In this document: positions 25,801-37,800 of the stretch, one piece after another
How positions within the stretch are numbered: position 1 is the stretch's first letter
Layout: each line of letters opens with the position of its first letter
Source of the DNA: Rallus limicola
Taxonomy: Eukaryota > Chordata > Aves > Gruiformes > Rallidae
Assembly: GCA_022605955.1 (NCBI GenBank)
Contig: JAKCOZ010000011.1
Location: forward strand, 1,670,537-1,734,536
Reading direction: 5' to 3'
DNA length: 64,000 nt
Notes under the pieces: generated by a model
Told to the model about the DNA's origin: nothing
Seen by the model: only the letters and a program-made list of their open reading frames with translations
The model's database searches: none
Made by a program: the position numbers and the translations under genes

Positions 25801-28800
25801 CCAGCAGAAGACATCCTTGCATTAGGAACACCACTGATAAGTCACAGCTTGTGCTGTTTCCTTTTTGCATACCTTGCTCAATGTGACTTTTGGAACCTTA
25901 GGTACATGTTGGCTTTTTCTTTTTTTTTACCTGTGCACATCTACAGAGGCTCCGTGGGTCCAGGAAGGAGAAGATGTACAAAGAGAGGACTCTGGGAAGC
26001 TTTGTGGTAAAATCTAGAGCCTCAGTGGGGACTCGATCCTGTAGTTGCTTGGCACAGAATTTCTGCTGCGACGGGGAGCAGCGTTCCAGCAGGTCCACCA
26101 GAATCCTCCTCCTCTGACCATCTGTCCACTTGTCAAACTGAAAAAAAGGAGTTTCAGGTTCTGAGAAACCGGAGATTCAGCTTCTTAAAATAAAAGGACA
26201 CATTTAAGGGAAGGGAAAATGCAGAAGCAGCAGCTTCTGGTGACTCATTCAAGAGCAAAGCACGCAGGAACTGGGAACAAATGGAGAGGCTACATTAAAA
26301 GAAACTCTGAAGCCACTTAACATATGATTTATAATCCTCAAAGGATCCAGGATGGCCTAGTCTGGGACACACTCATGCTCAAAAGACTCCTTGCTGCTGA
26401 GACCGGCTCTGAGACTCGGCCTCGCTCACGGAAAGAAGACTCAGATGTGGGCTTACAGGATGAGGCCCCCCCATTACACTGAGTTCACTGCAAATTCCTC
26501 ATCTATCCCACCACTTCTGTGCCCCCCACTGCTGCAGCATTCATAGAATCACAGGGGTTGGAAGGGACCTCCAGTGATCATCAGGTCCAACCCCCTGCCA
26601 AAGCAGGGTCCCTAGGACAGGGGCTGGGATCTCTCCAGAGAAGGAGACTCCACACCCCCCTGGGCAGCCTGGCCCAGGGCTCCCTCACCCTCACTGGCAA
26701 CAAGTTCTGCCCCACATTGGGGGGGAACTCCCTGGGCTCCAACTTGAGCCCATCACCCCTTGTCCTGTCCCCTCAGACCCTGAGCAGAGGCTGCCCATGG
26801 CCCCTGGGTCGCACCCTTCAGCTCTTGATCCCCAGGGATCAGATCCCCTCTCAGGCTGCTTCTCTCCAGGCTGAACAGCCCCAGCTCCCTCAGCCTTTCC
26901 TCCCAGGGGAGATGCTCCAGGCCTTTCATCATCTCTGTAGCCTCCTCTGGACTCTCTCCAGGAGATCCCTGGCTTTTTTATCCCAGGGAGCCCAGCACTG
27001 GACACAACACTCCAGCTGGGGCCTGACCATCCCCATTCCATACGATGGGTATTTATTCTCACAGTCCCACTGCATCAGAGAGAAATCCCCACTACAGAGA
27101 CGTGGAGTGAAGAGAAACTAAATCGGCTGCCGGTGCCTCAGAAGGAAAACCCACAGCATGAATCCAGCAGCACAGGAACCAGGATCCTTCTCTGCTGGGG
27201 AGCAGGTACCTAAAGAGGAGGATTAAAAGAGCTGTGGGAAGAAAGGAGCACTTAGGTAACCACAGGAGCAGGTATCGCTTTGCCACAGTGGCAGCTGAGC
27301 AGGGCAGAGCTGTGTAAACAGGGTGGGAGTAACTGGTGGTGGCTGGTGTTTAACTGGTGTTGATAGCAGAGGATGGAAAGCACCTCGTCAGCAGGAATCT
27401 CCTGGGAAGAGACTGACCTCATCACCACAATCTGCCACAATCTGTCTCAAAACCTGCAAGAGCAGTCCAGGCTGCGGGGCCAGGAGGGAGAGCATGTCAC
27501 AGAATCACCAGGTTGGAAAAGACCTTTGAAGATCATCAAGTCCAACCACCCCTGTCCTGTGCTGCCCCAGAGCTCTCAGCACCTCAGCTCTCCTCTGTGC
27601 AACACCCCCAGGGGTGGGGACTCAGCCCCCTTCATGGGCAGCCTGTGCCACAGCCCCACAGCTCTGCCAGGGAAGAACTTTGCCCTCCCAGCTGAACTGA
27701 GCCTGCCCTGGCCCAGCTTGAGCCCAGTGCCCCTTGTCCCAGCTCCTGGCCCCTGGCTGAAGAGACCAGCGCCCACCTCTCTGCACCCTCCTGGCAGGGC
27801 AGGGCAGGGGGGGAGAAGGGCTCCCCTCAGCCTCCTCTGCTCCAGCCTCAACACCCCCAGCTCCCTCAGCTGCTCCTCAGAGGATTTGCCCTCCAGCCCC
27901 TTCCCCAGCCTGGTTGCCCTTCTCTGCACTGGCTCCAGCACCTCCGTGTCCTTGTGATGCTGAGGAGCCCAGAACTGGACCCAGCACTGGAGCCGCAGCC
28001 TCCCCACTGCCCAGCCCAGGGGCACAATTACTTCCCTAGACTTACTGGCCACACTATTTTTGATACAAGCCAGAAGACCACGGCAGGTTGCAGGCAGGAT
28101 CTGCTGGAATTTCCACCCCTCTCCTGGCAGGAGCTGCCCACAGTGTGGTTAGAGATGGTTTCTGGGGGGAGGGGGCGAAATCAAGATTTTGGAGAACTCC
28201 TGCTTCGTCCCATTCTTTAGCACAGCAAAAGCAGCCTCAACCTAAACTCAGCTTCTTTCCAAAAGGAAAAGGAGAAGCATTTGGGGAATTCCCCAGTCTG
28301 GGAATGCTGCTTTCTCCTCTTTGTATCTTTCTCAGGCGTTGGCCATCCCTGGAGCACAGGCTCTGCAGCACGGGATCCTTTCCCAAAGGCAGCTTTCCAC
28401 AGCCAACAGCTTGCCCTCCACAGGTCAAATCACAGCACATTCATTTTTGTGTTTAACCTCGGGGGCATTTGAACTCTTCATTTAAATCTGACCCTTAAAA
28501 ATGACAATTAACAAGAAAAAACACACATTTCTTCTTTTTTTTTTTTAAATATTTGTGTGTAAATGGGTTAACACCCCTTGTCCTTTCCTTTCCATGGCAG
28601 AACAAAACAGAATGCTAATGCAGATATTTCTATTTCTCTCCCCCCTCTCCCCCCAATCTGCAGCCATGTGGAGGATGAGCAGAATATCCTTTCAATATTT
28701 TCACTTGGATGCATTTAATTCCAGGACTGGAGAATAAACTCAGGAGTAAATAGCTCTTCTCCTTGCAAACACCTCTGCAAGGTCAGTGTGAAGAATGGGT

Positions 28801-31800
28801 GGAATTGGCATTCCTGGGATCCCCCAGAGACAAAAGGATAGAATAAAGCTCCCCAATGTCCATGCCTTGTCAGACCCTTTCCCTTCCATCCCTGTTTTGC
28901 ATATAAATTTCACCTCTAATGATGTTTAGCACAATCCTAAAGAAAACTTGAAGCAGGCTCTTTGGATTTGGGGCTCAGAAACCTGTTCCTAGAGAATAAA
29001 ATCAGACAAAGGTGAAGCAGAAGGGGGACAGAGGAGGTTCTGCCTGTCCCCTTCTCACACTCAGCTTGATGTGAAAGCCTTGCTCTGTCATATGAAGGGG
29101 GAAAGCTGCTGCTGCACAGACTTCCCATGCATGCTCACAGCTCCATCCTCATGAAAACAAGTTGCAATCATCAGTTTGCAAAGATAAATTTCTCCCAGAG
29201 ACAAGGGGCTCACTGGGTTACTCTCTTCCACCCAAAGAGGTTAAAAGTGATCTAATCCAAGTAAACCTAGCTTCTCTTTGGAGGACAGGGAATATTTGCT
29301 CCCATTTAACTCTTCCCATTCACAATAGAGCAATCCCTCCCAGCACCCTGCTCTTGCAGTGCAAGGGGAACTCCATTTAAATCAGTGCCACGCAGTCAGG
29401 AGCATGGGAACACACAGCTTCTTCTCCAAGGCATTCAGCAGCAGCCAAGTAGTTAAGTAGGCATAATTTGTCTCTTTTCCAGTATTAACAAGCATGTCCC
29501 CATCCTACATTTGGCTGCCTCTCTCCACAGTTCCTCCCCTGGCATCTGATTACAGCAACCCAACCAGTTGGACCGGATTCCCCTTTTTTCAAGGTGCTGC
29601 ACCTTCTCTATCTGCAGCCAGGAAGGTTTGGTTTCCTCTTCTGTGCCTTCCCCCCCAGCCCTTGGTGAACAATGTCTCCCCAGGGACTGGATGACATAAG
29701 GCTGTGCTGGCAGCGCCGGGTGCTCCTGCGATCAGTTTACAATGAATCCATGAGTGCACACACACAAATAACACAGCCTGACACTGAGGGGAGAGCCCAG
29801 GACCTCCGTGCCAAAGTACAGAGGCTCTGCTGCTTAACCCAGAGAGGCCCCTCTCTGTTGGAGGAAACAGGTCGTTTCACTGACTTCAGTGAAGGGGATG
29901 TAATCCTCCTCTCCAAACCCTCACAGAGCTGTGAGCTCCCCGGGGCTGTGGAGCATCCCTGTGCTCCACAAATGCAGCACAGAATTCTCTGGCCATCAAG
30001 GCTCTTCTGCAGAATGCCTTGTGAGCAGATGGAGATGCTTCACACAAGGAGAAGCAATTTTTCCTCTCCCTCCCTCCCTCCCTCCCTCTCCAGCCATCTT
30101 CTCCCAGTCCCGATAAAGGGATTTGTTGGAGACCTGGGACATGAGTGAGAAGAGAAGGGATGAGAAGAGAAGGGATGAAGAGAGAAGGGATGAGAAAAGA
30201 AGGGATGAGAAAAGAAGGGATGAGAAGAGAAGGGATGAGAAGGGATGAGAAGAGAAGGGATGAGAAGGGATGGGAAGAGAAGAGAAGAGGAGGGATGAGA
30301 AGAGAAGGGATGAGAAAAGAAGGGATGAGAAAAGAAGGGATGAGAACAGAAGGGATGAGAAAAGAAGGGATGAGAACAGAAGGGATGAGAAAAGAAGGGA
30401 TGAGAAGGGATGAGAAGGGATGGGAAGGGAAGAGGAGGGATGAGAAGGGATGTAAAGAAAAAGGATGAAGAGAAAAGAGATGAAGAGAAAAGGGATGAGA
30501 AGAGGAGAGATGAGAAGGGATGAGAAGAAAAGGGATGAGAAGAGAAGGGATGAGAAGAGAAGGGATGAGAAGAGAAGGGATGAGAAGAGAAGGGATGAGA
30601 AAAGAAGGGATGAGAAGGGATGAGAAGGGATGGGAAGAGTAGAGGAGGGATGAGAAGGGATGTAAAGAAAAAAGGATGAAGAGAAAAGAGATGAAGAGAA
30701 AAGGGATGAGAAGAGGAGAGATGAGAAGAGAAGGGATGAGAAGAAAAGGGATGAGAAGGGATGAAGAGAGAAGGGATGAGAAGAGAAGGGATGAGAAGAG
30801 AAGGGATGAGAAGAGATGGGATGAGAAAAGAAGGGATGAGAAGAGAAGGGATGAGAAGGGATGGGATGAGAAGAAAAGAGATGAGAAGAGAAGGGATGAG
30901 AAGAGAAAGGATAAAAAGAGAAGGGATGAGAAGAGATAGGATGAGAAGAGCAGGCTGGCACCTGGTATCCATAAGATAGACTAGTCTACCCCACAAAACC
31001 CTAAACACCTCTACTGCCAAGCTGCTCCCTGCCAGCAATTAGCAATGAGCCCCTGGGATTGGCCCTGTTTTGCTTTCATCACTATAGTGAAACAACTCAG
31101 CCTGAAATTTTGCAGGACAAGACTCCTGGGAAGACTGCTCTGGGAGGCAAGCTGTCAGCCCAGTGACAGGAGGCACAGAATCCCAGAACCCCAGGGTTGG
31201 AAAAGGCCTTTAAGATCATCAAGTCCAACTGTCCCTGTCCTGTGCTGCCCCAGAGCTCTCAGTACCTCATCTCCCCTCTGTTCAACACCCCCAGGGATGT
31301 GTTTAAAAACCATCCTAGGCAGGAACCATTGCTCCCACACCTTGGCACCTACCTTGGGGCCAGCTCCTGGCTGAAGAGGTGTCTATAGGTGGGGGTCTGC
31401 AGAGGCAAAGCATGGGGTTCAGCTGCCCAAACACCAGTGCCCTGTGCTGTGGGCTATCCCACAAAGTCTGGAGCTGCCACTCCAAGAGCAATGGTTGTCT
31501 GCAAGTCCTGCATTGTACCTGCCATGATAGGAGAGACTAAGCCATGGGTAACGAGACTGAGAGGTAGGACACCTGTATGTCCACACTATCATGCTCTCAC
31601 CCTTCAAAACAAGGTGGTTTTCCTCAAACTGAATTTGGTGTGGTTCCTGGACCAGGTGGACTGTCACATCGTGTCTGAACGATGTCTGGAAGAGTGCCAC
31701 CAGCCCAGGCCAGACTCCTGCTGGGGAACGTGCTAACAGTGTGATAGGACAAGGGGCACTGGGCTCAAGCTGGGCCAGGGCAGGCTCAGCTCAGCTGGGA

Positions 31801-34800
31801 GGGCAAAGTTCTTCCCTGGCAGAGCTGTGGGGCTGTGGCCCAGGCTGCCCAGGGAGGGGGCTGAGTCCCCAGCCCTGGGGGTGTTGAACAGAGGGGAGAT
31901 GAGGTGCTGAGAGCTCTGGGGCAGCACAGGACAGGGACAGTTGGACTCCAGGAGCTTAAAGGGCTTTTCCAACCTGGTGACTCTGGGATCCTGTGAAACT
32001 GATATAGCTAAACTTGCCTTTCTCTGAATTCCCCAAGGCTGCTATAACATGTTATGTGAATTTAGCTTAAATCAGTAAGTCCTGAGCTAAGGGCATTTGC
32101 CTGAGGGCTCTAAAGTTCTCACAGCTTTAAAAATAGCAAGTTGCCACCCTCTGCTGAGCCACCATGTCTTGATTGTTCCCTCTTCATCTGCTGCAGGTGC
32201 TGGATAGAATGGATCCTCTTAAACCCTGTCCTTTTTGAGAGGGGATTATATCCAGCCCTGTGAATCTGTGCTTCTGTGCCTCCTTCCAACCTTGTGACTC
32301 TGTGATTCTGCGTCACTGTGTAGAGTGGATGAACAAGTCCCAGTACCTGGGGATGCTCAGGTGTGCTGTATAAATTACCAGCAGAAGATGTAGCCCACAG
32401 GGTGAGCTGAATCCCTGGCTGTGAGTCTATGATTCTGTGATAAGTGCAACAGGGTTTCCTCAGATCTGCAGGTATTGTAAAGGTCATTCTTACCTGCACC
32501 ACTTCTCACTTGTCCTTAGCAAACTGCCCATCATTTCTGCCTCATTTCTAATCTCCAGAGTTCCCAAAATCCCTCCAAACCTGGTATCATCTGCAGGTGA
32601 GTATCTACTTTCCATTCCATCACCCAGATATAACTGAACCCATTTAACCAGTCTGAACTCAGGACAGATACTGGCCTTCCAGTTTGGTGAAATACAGGTT
32701 CCCAGCCATACAAACCCACCCTTGAGCAGTTCCATCTGGCCCAGACTTCCTGAGAGCGCTATGAGAGGGTCATGGGAATCGATGAAAACAAGTCCTGCCT
32801 TGAGCACTGTGATTTCTTGACACAGTTTCTCCCAATCTCAGAGTGCTCTGGGCTTTGTATACCACACATCACAATGCCACAGGCTTTGAAGGGAGTAAAG
32901 AGCAGCCTTTGTGCTTTCTGCACCCTTTTCATTAGCATGATGGATGACAGAGGCACAAGGAGAATTAGCTCTGAAGGAAGGAAGAGACCCCGAGGATCAG
33001 ACAGTGCCAACCCCCTGCCACAGGCAGGGCCACCAACCTCCAGGCCTGGAGCTCCACAAGGTTGCCCAGGGCCCCAGCCAACCTGGCCTTCAACACCCCC
33101 AGGGACGGGGCACCCACCCCCTCTCTGGGCAGCCCCTGCCAGCCCCTCCCCACTCTCTCTGCACAGAACTTCCCCCCAATCTCTCCTCTGCCCCTTCCCT
33201 CCTCCAGCTTCACTCCAGCCCCCTTGTCCTGCCAGGCTCTGCCCTTGGAACAAGCCCATTCCCCTCCTGTTCCTCGGGTCCCTTCAGGGACGGGCAGGCT
33301 GCAGTGAGGTCCCCCCCAGAAGCAGCCTTCTCTTCTCCAGGCTGAGCCAGCCCAGCTCCCTCAGCCTCTCTCCAGAGGGGAGCTGCTCCAGCCCTCTCAG
33401 CATCTCCGGGGCTCCTCTGACCCCTCTCCAACAGCCCCACATCTTCCTTGTGTTGGGCCCCAGCTCTGGACACAGGACTCCAGCTGGAGCCTCCCCAGGG
33501 CAGAGTACAGAGATGAGAGCTACTGATCTAGCATCATATGAAGGGTGAGAACTTTAACCTTTGGTTCAGCACTCCTACAGGCGCTGCCAGGAAGGTTGTT
33601 TCCAGGTTCTTGCCATGGGGGTTCTAATGAAAACATTTCTGCCCCTTTACCCCTGGGCATTATAAAACATCCAACACTTTGCAAGAGACAGGCTTTGGCT
33701 CTGCCAGTTGCTGACTATCATGCTAAAAGGTGCTTTATGAACAATAATAATTCAATGCTGTGGTTTTCTTGCTATCCATGAAATCCCTTACTAGCAAAAC
33801 AAGTTATGGAAAACACTTTTCCTATAAAGATGAATAATAGTTATGAGCTTAAAGTCAAAACATTTCCATGAGTGACCTATTTAGGCACCATAGTCCCTTC
33901 CAACCCAGACCATTCTATGATTCTATGAGTCTATGATTCTATGATTCTATGATTCTATGATTCTATGAGTCTATGAGTCTATGAGTCTATGAGTCTATGA
34001 GTCTATGAGTCTATGAGTCTATGATTCTATGATTCTATGATTCCTTTCAAGCAGGCAGGTAGGGTTCACTTCATAGGCTATGGAAAGAAACAGGCATCTC
34101 TAATGAGCTGTTCTTTTACCCTACACTGTGAGATGAATTACCCTCTGGAAGTGCCACTTTCTCTCTGCTGAGTGTACAAGGAGCCTGTCATGACCAAACC
34201 AGCCAGGTTTAAATATGGTATTTCAAACATACACAGCCCATCACAGAATCACAGACTCACAGGATCACAGGGGTTGGAAGGGACCTCCAGAGCTCATGGG
34301 GTCCAAACCCCTGCCAAAGCAGGGTCCCTAGGACAGGGGCTGGAATCTCTCCAGAGAAGGAGACTCCACACCCCCCTGGGCAGCCTGGCCCAGGGCTCCC
34401 TCACCCTCACTGGCAACAAGTTCTGCCCCACATTGGGGGGGAACTCCCTGGGCTCCAATTTGAGCCCAGCGCCCCTTGTCCTGTCCCCACAGACACTGAG
34501 CAGAGGCTGCCCATGGCCCCCTGGGTCCCACCCTTCAGCTCTTGATCCCCATTGATCAGATCCCCTCTCAGGCTTCTTCTCTCCAGGCTGAACAGCCCCA
34601 GCTCCCTCAGCCTTTCCTCCCAGGGGAGATGCTCCAGGCCTTTCATCATCTCTGTATCCCTCCTCTGGCCTCTCTCCAGGAGATCCCTGGCTTTTCTATC
34701 CCAGGGAGCCCAGCACTGGACACAACACTCCAGCTGGGGCCTGAGCAAGGCAGAGCAGAGGGGAAATGTCTAACTTGCAATCATTTGTGGCTGGAGCCAC

Positions 34801-37800
34801 AAATCCTGTCTCATGTCTTTCTGCACCTCATTTTTTCTGTCTTATGGAGGAGCAATGAAGATAACAACAGTAGGAGATTGTGAGTTGCTCAGTGATGACA
34901 GTATTAGGAGCCATATGTGTGCACTTGGTAGATAACACATCATTTATTACTAGTTTCAAAGACCTGCCAGCAGCCAATGGCAATACCTAAACACCCAGCA
35001 TCTTCTTTGAAGACTCCACAGACTTTTTCCAGGGCTTCTTACCCATTTCAGGTCATTCTGATGATGGATTAGGATTTTCCAAGTTCAGAACTCACAGAAT
35101 GGGGACACTGAAGGAATTTACACACTTGCCTTCTATGTCCCTGCCTGTGGCAGGGGGTTGGAACTCTCTGATCCTTGGGGTCCCTTCCAACCCAGCCCAG
35201 TCTGGGATTCTATGAAAAGTAAAGCAGTTGCAGCTCACTCACATCTACATCAGGAGAATGAACCCCTTCTCCAGATAAGGATACACTTTACCTTCCCACT
35301 ACAGTAACCTCTTGATTGGTTCAGAAATCTAGCTGTATTTAAAGATATATTTAAAGGGAAAAGCTTACCCATTTTCCAAGCAGGACTCTTCTTTCTTCAA
35401 ACACCTGTAAAACATATACATGCAAATCAAAATGAAAACTTAAAGAGGACTCAATATATCCTTAGACAATTACACCTCAGAAAAGCAAACTATGTAACTT
35501 AGAAAATACAACTAAAATCACTGAGTCGATGTGTTTGGAAGGAACCTGTGGAGATCTTTTAGTCCAAACTCCCTGCTAGGATCACAGAATCCCAAGGTTG
35601 GAAAAGCCCTTTAAGCTCCTGGAGTCCAACTGTCCCTGTCCTGTGCTGCCCCAGAGCTCTCAGCACCTCATCTTCCCTCTGTTCAACACCCCCAGGGCTG
35701 GGGACTCAGCCCCCTCCCTGGGCAGCCTGTGCCAGGCCCTGACAACAAAAGTGGGTTGCTCAGGGCCACAACCAGATGGGTTTTGAGTGTCTTCTTGGAT
35801 GGAAACTCCACAGTCTCTTTGGCAACTTCTCACAGTGTGTGACCACCCTCATGGTAACAATGTGGTTTTTATCTTACATTTACATGGAATTTCAAGTTCT
35901 GGCTATGTCCTCTTGTCTTTTCACTGGATGCCACCAAAAAGAGTCTGGTCCTGTCTTCTGTACCCCCTTCAATCAGATATCTATGCACATCTATCTATAC
36001 ACATTGATAAAGTTCTCTTCTCTAAGCTGAACAACCCCAGGTCTCTCAACCCTTCCCTATACATCAAATTCTCCAATTCCTTGATCATTTTTGTGACCCT
36101 ATGTTGGCTTTGCTCCACTAAGTCCAGGTCTTTCTTTTACTGCAGAGTCCAGAAACAAACACAGCATCCCAGACCTGTCCTCACCAGTGCTGAGTAGAAG
36201 GGAAGGATCATCTCCCTTGACCTGCCAACTACAGCCTTCCTAACGTAGCCCAGGATGATGATGGCTGCCTTTGTTGGCTCATGGTCAACTTGGTATTCAT
36301 CAGAACCCACAGGTCATTCTCTGCCAAGCTGCTTTCCAGACAGCCAGTCCATTTCTCCAGCCTGTCAAGGACCCTGTTAATCACTGCAACAACCTCCTCA
36401 GAGATGTGGCAGAGTCCCCAACACTGGAGGTTTTCAAGATGTGATTAGAGGTGCTAGATAATCTCATCTAGGCTCCCTTATGTTGGACCAGATGATCTTC
36501 TCATGCCCTTTCCAACCTAGGCTGTGTTATCATTAATGAGAGCACAAATACCTGGTCTATCAGCTACTCCTCCTAATTCTGTATCATCTGCAAGCTTGCT
36601 GGGTGTGCACTCTGCCCCATCATCCAAGTTATTCATGAAGAGTTGAAATTACTCTGGCCCTGCTGTCAACACCTGTCATACTCTACTAGTGGCTGGCCTC
36701 CAGCTGGACTTCATGGTGCTGATCACGATCCTTTGAGGCCAGTAACTCAGTTTTCAATTCTCCTCACTCTCCATCCCTATTTCATCAGCTTCTCAATGAG
36801 AATGTTATGTTAGAGAGTATTGAAACCTGTACTGAAGCCTGAAAATCACTCTTCCTGGACATCTCTCCAGGACCATATCCCATGTGCTTCTTCTACATAC
36901 ATCCCTGAAGAGATGAAAGTCTGCTCTCCTAAGTCCAGCCTTGTGATCCTGCTATTTGTTGTGCTCTTTCCTGTTGCTGTTTTGAACTCCATCATCTCCT
37001 GGTCACTGCAGCCAACATTGTCCCATACCTCCACATCCCAAACCAGTCCTTCCTTCTTTGTACTTAGGAGGCCCATCTTCCCTTCTTGACCTGTGTCAGG
37101 AAGTTATTAGTAATGCACTCCTGAAAACTCCTGGATTGCATGTGCCCTGCTGTGTTTCCCTTCCAGCAGATACCAAGGGTGGGTAAAGCTCCCCATGAGG
37201 ACCAAGGCTTGTGAACATGAGGTTTCTCCTAGTTGTCTAAGAAAAACCTCATCTACTTCTTCCTGATCTTCTTCAACTCTACAGACTGGTTCCTGTGGAA
37301 GGTTCCTTTCACAGAGGAAGACATCCTAAAATTCATCTCTTTATTTTAGAAATGTCAGTTCTCCTGAGTTGGAGAAGTTGAGAGCCTGAAAGCTCCTAGA
37401 ATGGACACAACATGGTTGGTGATCATACAGCCCTAGCAATGGCTTCAATATCAACATGACAACAAGACAGATGAACCAGTCTCTGTTCCCTGGCCACTTT
37501 ACATTGACAACTAGCAAGAAGGATGAGCAGTATCAAAAAAGAGCAGAGGATTTATGATGTTGACCTTTATCCATAGGCAGCTAGACCTCCAAGCACGAAC
37601 ACGTGGCTTCCCACTACCACAGAACAGCTTTCCATACACAGAGTTGTGGCCTGGGAAGTGAGGAAATGCTGTAGAGGATTCTTCAAGACAGATCAAAGAG
37701 GAAGAAGCCCAGCTGATAACTGCACATCACAGAATCACAGCATTGTAGGGGTTGGAAGGGACCTCCAGAGCCCATAGGGTCCAACCCCCTGCCAAAGCAG

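Noticed and set aside
29996..31038. Open frames of 321 and 332 codons in Ser/Phe/Leu/Pro repeats on the minus strand
   Set aside because: They are readings of the purine satellite whose unit length and composition avoid stops.
32772..33548. 258-codon plus frame
   Set aside because: Antisense reading of a group C CR1 copy with intron at the front.
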